DNA of 64,000 bases from Prevotellaceae bacterium (lineage in GTDB: Bacteria; Bacteroidota; Bacteroidia; Bacteroidales; Paludibacteraceae). Position 1 is the first letter of the stretch. Each line of letters starts with the position of its first letter. Position numbers and translations under genes: made by a program. The notes under the pieces are model-generated. The model was not told where the DNA came from. It made no database searches and saw only the letters and a list, made by a program, of their open reading frames with translations. The stretch spans positions 1 through 64,000 of the forward strand of contig JACJXK010000008.1 in assembly GCA_020636675.1 (NCBI GenBank). Reading direction: 5' to 3'. Of this stretch, positions 46,867 through 53,888 are shown in pieces.

Positions 46867-47330
46867 CAAATTTAGATATAAATCACGATTTATATGCCAG
46901 TGCGATAAGAAAAAGTCAAGACCACCCCTATCTTTATGGCGTGGGAGGTCTCGGTGTGCGAGCCTCAAATTTATTGTTTAACGAGCTCTAAGTCTCAAAA
47001 TGTTATCGCCTATGAGAATAGTATGTGGTCTTGACGTTCACAAAGATAGTGTATTTGCTTGTCTCCTGAACGAGAATGGAGATAAAATTGAATGTAAATT
47101 TGGTGTTTTGACACCGGAATTGGAGGAATTGCATCAGTTGCTCCTTACCCACGAAGTAAGGGAGGTTGCCATGGAAAGTACGAGTATCTATTGGCATCCG
47201 ATTTGGCGTGTTTTGGATGACATTGAAGACTTGAAACTTGTGAATCCCTATTTCATCAAGCAGTTGCCGGGCAGGAAGAGTGATGTTCGCGATGCGGCAT
47301 GGATTGCCGAATGCACCATGAAGGATTTAA
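46867..47330 (+). mobile_element. Truncated second copy of the IS110-family element
   Basis: 464 bases that match 18871-19334 with one substitution seen (A to G, Thr to Ala in the transposase). The copy stops where the ISL3 element begins at 47331, and its remainder is not found on the far side of that element. The right end, including the inverted repeat and the candidate RNA region, is missing. Confidence 0.93.
47000..47330 (+). pseudogene. IS110-family transposase, 5' fragment
   Basis: The first 110 residues of the 385-residue transposase, ending in KDL, are identical to the complete copy except for Ala in place of Thr in MESTSIYWHP's preceding residue. The frame then runs into the ISL3 end and stops. 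It is not functional. Confidence 0.92.
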
Positions 47331-48648
47331 GGTTTATCCGACATTTCGAGTGATGCGGCAATCATGTAGTGCATATAGCCTCAGTTGAAAATATCGTTCA
47401 TCCCTAAATCCATATGCATTCCTTTTCATCACCTTTATCTTATTGTTGATGCCCTCAACCTTTCCTGTAGAGATACGACAGTCATACCATGCAAGGATTC
47501 CCGTTCTGCGGGCCATAATCGTAGCCGCCATCTTCATCAGCTGTGGCACTTTGCTCTCTCTGGCTTGTCTCACCCAATCATCCATAATCTTTTCGGCTTC
47601 ACCCTTACCCGTCTGTGTCCAGATTTCTCTGAGCTGTTCTTTTAGGTAATAGGCCTGCGAAAGCGGCTTGTTCATCTCCAGCGCGTTGTCAAGCCTCGTC
47701 TTATGCTCCTTGTCAAAGATGTCCGCGCCATTGGTCAACAGGAGATACCGGGTGCCTTTCATCACCTTACGCTTGTTTATGTCTTTTTCCATATGGTATT
47801 GCACTCTGCGTATGTCATCCAACTTTTCGTTCATGAGCTTGACCACATGGAAATGGTCGAACACATGAACGGCATTGGGACAATTCTCATACACCGACGA
47901 GATAAAAGCGGCCGAGAGGTCTGTGGCGACATACTTGATGTCAACGCCTTTCCTCTTCACCCTCTTCCAAAAGCCATTCAAGGCATCAGCCCCTTTGCCT
48001 TCGCCGACGTAGAGGATACGCCCGCTTTTCAGATCAACCACGATGGTCTTGTAAACGTGCCCTTTCCTGACGGCAAACTCATCTATGCCTATGCTGTCCA
48101 CCCCTTCCAACGTAGGAGGCGCATAATGGCGTTCAAGATGGCGGGTGTGTATGTCCTTGACCGTGTCCCATGTCACACCAAGCAGGTTGGCGGTGTCTTG
48201 CAAGGTCATGGCTTTCAAAAGGCCAACAACGTATTTCGCGAAACGATGGGTGTAGCCGCAACTGCCTGTGGCAAAGGGGATATCCTCTTGCCTGTCATAG
48301 TCACAGTCTTTGTTCTTGCACTTGTAACGTTGCACCTTCATGCGGATTATCACCTTCTTGCCGCCGATAGGAAGACCTATGAAGTCACGAACGCGGAATC
48401 CGTTCTTGACCAAATGACAATGGCCGCACTGGGGACATGTCTTTACGCGTCCTTTCGTTTCGACATGCAAGATAATTGTATTACCTTTGTATTCCTCACG
48501 AGAACATTTGTGGTTATAAAGACCCCATACATGATATAGAAAACTGCTGTTCATAATTGTACATTTATTTGTTGTTATTCAAATATACAATTTGTTCGGC
48601 GGTTTTCTTCTTTTTTACTATACCATCACTCGAAATGTCGGATGAACC
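47331..48648 (-). mobile_element. ISL3-family insertion sequence
   Basis: 1318 bases bounded by 25-base inverted repeats (47331-47355 and 48624-48648) that agree at 24 positions; the left end begins GGTTTATCCGACATTTCGAG. It contains one intact transposase gene. The 8-base flanks (GGATTTAA and ATTATTAA) are not a clear target duplication, which suggests a deletion next to the element after insertion. Confidence 0.92.
47334..48554 (-). CDS. ISL3-family transposase
   Basis: A 406-residue transposase. The N-terminal zinc-finger segment CPQCGHCHLVKNGFR precedes CKNKDCDYDRQ, followed by a helix-turn-helix and a DDE domain: Asp in GIDEFAVRKGHVY, Asp in YVATDLSAAF, HVFDHFHVVKLMNEKLD, and Glu in STGKVEGINNKIKVMKRNAYGFRD. 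These are all ISL3 signatures. The stop codon lies 3 bases inside the left end of the element. The frame is intact. Confidence 0.94.
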   Translation of the reverse strand: MNSSFLYHVWGLYNHKCSREEYKGNTIILHVETKGRVKTCPQCGHCHLVKNGFRVRDFIGLPIGGKKVIIRMKVQRYKCKNKDCDYDRQEDIPFATGSCGYTHRFAKYVVGLLKAMTLQDTANLLGVTWDTVKDIHTRHLERHYAPPTLEGVDSIGIDEFAVRKGHVYKTIVVDLKSGRILYVGEGKGADALNGFWKRVKRKGVDIKYVATDLSAAFISSVYENCPNAVHVFDHFHVVKLMNEKLDDIRRVQYHMEKDINKRKVMKGTRYLLLTNGADIFDKEHKTRLDNALEMNKPLSQAYYLKEQLREIWTQTGKGEAEKIMDDWVRQARESKVPQLMKMAATIMARRTGILAWYDCRISTGKVEGINNKIKVMKRNAYGFRDERYFQLRLYALHDCRITRNVG

Positions 48649-48662
48649 ATTATTAAAGTGAT

Positions 48663-48784
48663 GAAGGTCCATGATCACCCGCTCACCGCAAGGTGTTTTA
48701 TTCCAATCAATCCAATGAGTTGATCGGGATTTTTATATACATAAGCATTGTCTAGCGAACTCAACACCCCCGCTCTCCGCACAA
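48663..48784. repeat. Direct repeat A beside the DUF4143 gene
   Basis: 122 bases resembling 50222-50343 at roughly 85-90 percent, with small gaps. It contains CCAATCAA...TTGATCGGGATTTTT, a terminator-like hairpin, and ends TCTAGCGAACTCAACACCCC. It begins 15 bases after the ISL3 element. Confidence 0.85.
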
Positions 48785-48844
48785 AAAAGCAAAAGGCCGA
48801 AGCTCCGGAGAAACTTTCCTGACTTCGTCAATGCGTCACCCAAA

Positions 48845-49996
48845 TCACTGCTCAACAAACCACATCTTAACTTCTCCATTAGAAGTTTTCATATTCTTAT
48901 CTCCATTATATATGGCAAAACACTGTTCTGGTTTTGCACCGGATAATTTTGCCCATTTGGAAATTCCTTTAAAAAAATCAGGCGAAAATGTGGCTCCTGA
49001 TTTTATTTCATAGGCATTCTGCTTCCCATTTATGTATTGAAGAAGATCAACTTCATTGCCAGTGCTATCCCTCCAAAATGTAATATCCGGATTCTCCCCT
49101 CTATTATATGCTTCTTTCACAAACTCATTGATAACAAGATTCTCGAAAAGTCCACCTCGGAGAAAGTGCGTAGCTACTTGATCTGCGCTTTTGATATCAA
49201 GTAAGGAACAAGCCAATCCTGTATCATAGAAATATAGTTTTGGCGATTTCACTAATCGTTTTGCGTAATTATTATAATCTGGTTTTAGCAGATAGCAAAT
49301 GTAACTCGCCTCTAACACTGAAATCCAAACTGAAACCGTTGAAACGGCAACCCCACATTCATTGGCTAATGATGAAAGATTAAGCAACTGGCCTATTCTC
49401 CCGGCACAAAGCTTAATGAATTTTATAAACTTACTCAAGTCTCCAATATTTTTCATCAATCTTACATCTCGTTCCACATAAGTTTGGATGTAGAATGGAT
49501 AATAATCGGTTGGAGAGATCTCTTTATCATAAAGGCGAGGGTATGCCCCCTTGAATATTTCCTCATCAACACTTTTCGGAAGTATTTCGCCTTCTCTCAT
49601 TTCGTAATGAGAAAACGGTAACAACTTTAGAATAGCGGTTCTTCCGGCTAAGGATTGATTTACGCTTTCCATTAAAAGGAAATTATGTGACCCTGCAAGC
49701 AGATACATACCTTCTCTGTTCTCTCGGTCTGTATAAGTCTGAATATATGAAAACAGAGTTGGAACACGCTGTACTTCATCAATAATTGTCTTATCTGAAT
49801 ATGTAGCTAAAAAGCCTCTCGGATCATCTGTTGCAAATAATCTCATATCAAGATCTTCTAAAGAGACATATTTATAATCAGGGAATGAATTTTTAAGCAA
49901 AGTGGATTTACCGGATTGTCGTGGACCTGTTACCGTTACAATCGGGTACTTCTTCGCTAATTCTAACAACTTGGTTTTTAAGACTCTTTTTATCAT
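48845..49996 (-). CDS. DUF4143 AAA-type ATPase
   Basis: A protein of about 383 residues. Start MIKRVLKTKLLELAKKYP at 49996 is preferred to the upstream Met at 50071, because the family begins there. Walker A GPRQSGKST is at residues 24-32, Walker B in TIIDEVQRVP, and the sensor region is LLAGSHNFLLM. The C-terminal DUF4143 domain (from about 180) includes PKLYFYDTGLACSLL and a GNEVDLL...YEIKSGATF segment that resembles a PD-(D/E)xK nuclease core. Such proteins are common solitary genes in Bacteroidetes; the function is unknown. It lies between two direct repeats. Confidence 0.88.
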   Translation of the reverse strand: MIKRVLKTKLLELAKKYPIVTVTGPRQSGKSTLLKNSFPDYKYVSLEDLDMRLFATDDPRGFLATYSDKTIIDEVQRVPTLFSYIQTYTDRENREGMYLLAGSHNFLLMESVNQSLAGRTAILKLLPFSHYEMREGEILPKSVDEEIFKGAYPRLYDKEISPTDYYPFYIQTYVERDVRLMKNIGDLSKFIKFIKLCAGRIGQLLNLSSLANECGVAVSTVSVWISVLEASYICYLLKPDYNNYAKRLVKSPKLYFYDTGLACSLLDIKSADQVATHFLRGGLFENLVINEFVKEAYNRGENPDITFWRDSTGNEVDLLQYINGKQNAYEIKSGATFSPDFFKGISKWAKLSGAKPEQCFAIYNGDKNMKTSNGEVKMWFVEQ

Positions 49997-50071
49997 ACAA
50001 ATTACATTTCTTGCAAATTTACGATTGAAAAATAAATTTGCAAATAAAATACCGGATAATTTGCAATCCAA

Positions 50072-50470
50072 AGATTTTTAATATCTTATCCTACGTGAAA
50101 CATAATGAGCCGACACGCAGTGGTCAATCGAAGGCCATGACAGACAAAGCATCATTACAGAAACGTTACAGACATGGATTGGCATTTGGTTAAAGTGTTC
50201 ATTATTACGAAACAAAGCGGCGAAGGTCTATGATAACCATCTCACCGCAAGGCGTTTATCCCAATCAATTCAATGAGTTGATTGGGATTTTTTATATACA
50301 TAAGCACAGTCTAGCGAACTCAACACCCCCGCCCTACGCACAACCCGATTATATTTGTCCGATGCCATTATCGATTTCATCGATAAGAATATAGATGCAA
50401 TCTGTTTGCTGCGGTCTGTCCGTATCACTACTTTTGCTGTCGACTAATAACAAATAAAACAAATACGGAA
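50072..50470. other. Intergenic region containing direct repeat B
   Basis: About 400 bases. Repeat B (50222-50343) is listed separately. On the plus strand an open stretch ending in TAA at 50445-50447 encodes about 36 residues that I do not recognise (LSDAIIDFIDKNIDAICLL), perhaps the end of a deleted gene. Nothing else is seen. Confidence 0.4.
50222..50343. repeat. Direct repeat B beside the DUF4143 gene
   Basis: The second 122-base copy. It contains CCCAATCAA...TTGATTGGG followed by ATTTTTTAT, a good intrinsic terminator on the plus strand, and the shared tail CTAGCGAACTCAACACCCC. It lies on the opposite side of the DUF4143 gene from repeat A, in the same orientation. Confidence 0.85.
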
Positions 50471-50827
50471 ATAAGTAAGATAGCTGTTCCAACCAGAGAA
50501 AACATGGTAGACGACCATTTCGGGCATTGTGCCTATTATACTATTTATACGATAGAAGACAAGCAGGTTGTGGACAAAGAGACACTTCCTTCTCCGCAAG
50601 GTTGCGGGTGTAAGTCGAACATTGCGTATCAGCTGCAGGAGATGGGAGTAAAGCTCATGCTGGCCGGCAATATGGGCGAAGGTGCCAAAAACAAGTTGGG
50701 CAGTTGTGACATTGAGGTGGTGAGAGGCTGCAGTGGTCCTACGGATGAGTTGGTGAGTGCTTATCTGAAGGGTGAAATCGTCGATTCCGGAGATAGCTGT
50801 GTCCATCACGAATGCCATCATGACTAA
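50471..50827 (+). CDS. NifX/NifB-type (dinitrogenase cofactor-like) family protein with altered start codon
   Basis: A small NifX-fold protein of about 118 residues. Homology appears to begin at ISKIAVPTRENMVDDHFGHC, where the first codon (50471) is ATA in place of ATG. The first ATG is at 50504, inside the conserved DDHFGHC motif region. A Gly/Cys segment CGCKSN and a His/Cys-rich tail (CVHHECHHD) suggest binding of a metal or cluster. Such small proteins occur widely in anaerobes without nitrogenase. It may be translated weakly from ATA, made in shortened form, or be a pseudogene. Confidence 0.7.
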   Translation: MSKIAVPTRENMVDDHFGHCAYYTIYTIEDKQVVDKETLPSPQGCGCKSNIAYQLQEMGVKLMLAGNMGEGAKNKLGSCDIEVVRGCSGPTDELVSAYLKGEIVDSGDSCVHHECHHD

Positions 50828-50855
50828 AGTTCAGTAGCATTCTACGTTTGGATTC

Positions 50856-51344
50856 CTATTCCAAGATCAGTTCAAAATCGGAAACATCGACCCGTCGGCC
50901 AAACTTCATGCCGACCTCCTTGAAGCAAGTGACCTTTGAAAATCCCATGTGCTGGTGAAACGTGGCACTCTTTGGGTTTTCACTGGTTACGCAAGCAACC
51001 AGAGCATGGAATTTCCCGCGCCTGCACTCCGCCACCAAATGGTTCATCAAAAGAGTTCCTATGCCCTCCCCTTTCCGCTGCGAAGCCACATAGATGGTGG
51101 TCTCCAACGTGAGTCGGTAGGCGGCTCTGGTTTTCCATTGATGCGCATAGCAGTATCCCAGCACAACGTGATGATCGTCTTCGTAAACTAAATAGGGATA
51201 TTGATTCGAAATTTCCGCAATGCGGTGTTCCATCTCTTTCTCCGACACGGCTTCCGTCTCGAACGTGACAGCCGTGTTGAGTACATATTCGTTATATATG
51301 GCTGTGATGGTTGTAGCGTCTTCTTTCCTTACTTTTCTGATCAT
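50856..51344 (-). CDS. GNAT-family N-acetyltransferase (Pat/phosphinothricin-acetyltransferase-like)
   Basis: A protein of about 162 residues from MIRKVRKEDA (51344); an upstream Met at 51371 adds nine charged residues. The acetyl-CoA loop is SQRKGEGIGTLLMNHL (about residues 87-102), preceded by AAYRLTLETTIYV and followed by NPKSATFHQHMGF, all typical of the Pat/YncA subfamily. It acetylates small amines or amino-acid analogues, and the natural substrate is unknown. It converges with the NifX-like gene, 28 bases away. Confidence 0.9.
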   Translation of the reverse strand: MIRKVRKEDATTITAIYNEYVLNTAVTFETEAVSEKEMEHRIAEISNQYPYLVYEDDHHVVLGYCYAHQWKTRAAYRLTLETTIYVASQRKGEGIGTLLMNHLVAECRRGKFHALVACVTSENPKSATFHQHMGFSKVTCFKEVGMKFGRRVDVSDFELILE

Positions 51345-51371
51345 TTCTTTCTTTCGCTTGTCTGCCAACAT

Positions 51372-51781
51372 CTTTTTTCAAAATTACAACCAACGTCCGA
51401 CATGGGCAAATGCCTCCGTCAAATATGGCGTTGTTTCTGCTTTCTGCCTTTGCGGTTCCGCATCCCGAATGGACATCCTTCTTTGGTGGCCAAGAAAATA
51501 ATCTGTCGGCAGGAAAGGAAGAGAAGATGACAAGCCACAAGAATGCACTAAGGCATTTCTGTGGCGTTCTTCTCTGGCTTCGTAGACTTCAGGACAGAAT
51601 CTACAGAATGACAGTTTTTTCAAAACTCCACACATTCTCCGCGGTCAAATGCGGGTGCCCTGCCACCGGAGAGAGCTTCGGAGGCTACCTACTTCCGTCT
51701 GTTTATCCCTACGGGATATCTCTCTGACAAGGGACTGAAATCATCCGCAAAAGATGTGTTTCACTTCACTAAATCGTTCTT
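51372..51781. other. Intergenic region between the acetyltransferase and brxL
   Basis: About 410 bases. Open frames on both strands here have no start signals and unlikely amino acid composition. I see no terminator for brxL and no other element. Confidence 0.5.
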
Positions 51782-53872
51782 TTACGACTCCTTGTCTTTA
51801 TTTTTAAAATAGTTCAACATGAACTCTTTGCATTTGCGCTTATCCTGACGACTTGATGCTACAGAATAAGGGTTATACTTTTCGAATATATCCAACCCTC
51901 TTCCTAACATGATAGTCCATCCTGTATCCGTCTTAATGCAACGATCATGGAAATCCCGAAGTTTATAGTTGAACTCTATGCCGTATTCTATCAAATCGTC
52001 CTTTATGTCATCTAACTTGTCAATCAGTTCGGGGCTTTTTTCTTCCTCTTCGTTAGTGATAAGATTTATCTTCAAATCATCTACGGGACGAGTGTCAATC
52101 AGCATAGTGACAAATTCCATGAAGTTCTTTATCTGCCATGATGCACGTATATATGGATCTTCAATGGTAATTTCCGAAGCATGTTCCATGTATGTGGCAA
52201 ATAGCATTTCATAGCTCACACCTGTCTGTCCCATTCTGAACGACAGGCTCTGTTCTCTTAAAACCGGAATTCGAGGACGCCTCCTCGTTTCAGGGGTCAC
52301 CTCGGACGATTGTGGCGTAGCTGTTTGTCCTGGGGCGAATGGCTTAGTGTCGTTATCGTTAAGAGCCGCATTCTCCGGAGCGGGGACGTTGACAGGCATA
52401 ATCAAGGCATTGCTGACGTTTTCCAATGTCTCTACATTGACCTCAACCCCATCATTTATCCGGACATATTTGAATTTGGCAGGTTCAGCCTTGAACGTCT
52501 CATCTATGATATAAAGTTGATCTTTAACTCGTTTTCGACCTTCGGCAGCGAAGTCTACCAATTCATAAGCCTCTTCCTGAGTCATCTGGAGGTCTGGGTA
52601 GAGCAACTTCACCATACCGGAGAAAGTTTTACGGATAGCTAAGTGGTCACGCTCTGACAGCGATGGATCAAACTTTGCATAGTCCTTCAGTTTACTAGTC
52701 AAGTCATTGTTGCGTAGGTCATGCAATACAGCGGCAATGTAATCTGTGATTAGTCCATAGCCTTTGGAGAACGACTCTTTCTTGAGCATTTTGATTTCCC
52801 ATCCCGGATTATACAGATGTATACGGTCTAAGAACGCGCCTTTAATAAATGAAGTCGGGATGCTTTCAAACAGGTGGCTGTTTTTCAGCATATATGGTAC
52901 GGTGTGCTTAGTATTACCGACAAAACACATAGAAGCGGATGCTTCATGAGTGCCTTTACCTCGGTTGAACGATTTGTTGGCGAGGTAATTCTGCATGGTG
53001 TCAATCAACACGGCATCGACGTTACGACCTTTCTGCTGCTCAAATTCATCCCACGCAACTACGTCCCAATAACCAACAAGTCCAAGTTCTTCGCGTTTGC
53101 CACTCATCTTTACGAACAAACGGGCACTGGTAACATCGCCACCGGATACTAGCACGCCGAATGGAGATAGTTCTTGGAACACGTGTGATTTACCCGTGCC
53201 TTTTGGCCCCAATTCCATGAAGTTGAAATTGTTCTCCACATGGGGAAGCAAACGGGCCAATGTGATGAACTTCTCACGACGGTTCATCACCTCAGGATTA
53301 AGTCCTATGGTATGCATTAAGAAATCAATCCATTCATCTGTGGTGAAATTCTTACGCTGGCCTATGTATTCTTTCACATCGATGTTTGATATCTGAATAG
53401 GCTTGAGGGTTTGTATTTCCCATCTCACCTTGACATCTTCACCCGGTATATAGCCTATGGTTACGATACACCATACGCCATTGCCACTCAGAAGCTTCGG
53501 ATTGGATTTTACATGTTGGGTGCCAATAGGGACGCCAGACAAACCAAGGTTGGCAAAAGTCGCTTGGTATTCGTCAGACCTCTCATTCAAAACCACAGTG
53601 ACTTTATCAATGATACGGTGACGGCCGGCCTCTCGAATGACGCCTTTTACAGCTTCGGCATCGGCACGATGTACATAATTATTTTGAATGACCTGCTTAA
53701 CCTTTTCAAGGCCTGATTCAATCACTTGTTCATCATCACTTGCGCAATATTGGCCCAGAAGATATTCAAGCACGTAAGTAGGCACCGGCAGCCCCCCTTT
53801 AACCAAAAATGCCAAATCCTTACGAACCACCTTGCCCATGAAGGCGTTCATTATCTTTTCTTGTAAATTCAT
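51782..53872 (-). CDS. brxL: BrxL-like AAA+ protein with a C-terminal MIT_C domain
   Basis: About 696 residues from MNLQEKIMNAFMGKVVRKDL (53872); the upstream Met at 53905 would overlap pglZ. The N-terminal BrxL domain (GKVVRKDL...VLEYLLGQYCAS) leads to an AAA+ ATPase: Walker A GPKGTGKS (about 222-229) and Walker B VVAWDEF. The usual C-terminal Lon protease domain is missing. After a Pro/Thr/Arg linker (about 470-545), residues 550-690 match the MITD1 C-terminal domain: SYEMLFATYM, ITIEDPYIRASWQIKNF, DFHDRCIKTDTGWTIMLGRGLD. BrxL is a DNA-translocating component of BREX phage defence. It is the last gene of the locus. Confidence 0.88.
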   Translation of the reverse strand: MNLQEKIMNAFMGKVVRKDLAFLVKGGLPVPTYVLEYLLGQYCASDDEQVIESGLEKVKQVIQNNYVHRADAEAVKGVIREAGRHRIIDKVTVVLNERSDEYQATFANLGLSGVPIGTQHVKSNPKLLSGNGVWCIVTIGYIPGEDVKVRWEIQTLKPIQISNIDVKEYIGQRKNFTTDEWIDFLMHTIGLNPEVMNRREKFITLARLLPHVENNFNFMELGPKGTGKSHVFQELSPFGVLVSGGDVTSARLFVKMSGKREELGLVGYWDVVAWDEFEQQKGRNVDAVLIDTMQNYLANKSFNRGKGTHEASASMCFVGNTKHTVPYMLKNSHLFESIPTSFIKGAFLDRIHLYNPGWEIKMLKKESFSKGYGLITDYIAAVLHDLRNNDLTSKLKDYAKFDPSLSERDHLAIRKTFSGMVKLLYPDLQMTQEEAYELVDFAAEGRKRVKDQLYIIDETFKAEPAKFKYVRINDGVEVNVETLENVSNALIMPVNVPAPENAALNDNDTKPFAPGQTATPQSSEVTPETRRRPRIPVLREQSLSFRMGQTGVSYEMLFATYMEHASEITIEDPYIRASWQIKNFMEFVTMLIDTRPVDDLKINLITNEEEEKSPELIDKLDDIKDDLIEYGIEFNYKLRDFHDRCIKTDTGWTIMLGRGLDIFEKYNPYSVASSRQDKRKCKEFMLNYFKNKDKES

Positions 53873-53888
53873 TGTCTTATGTCTCTTA

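Noticed and set aside
18871..47330. Composite transposon formed by the two IS110 copies
   Set aside because: The second copy lacks its right end and transposase, IS110 elements do not normally form such composites, and the region between holds core genes such as pfp.
50471..50827. Nitrogen fixation locus
   Set aside because: A lone NifX-fold protein is common in anaerobes without nitrogenase. No nif genes are nearby.
51410..51727. 105-codon plus-strand frame upstream of brxL
   Set aside because: It has no ribosome site or family resemblance, and competing frames cover the same bases.
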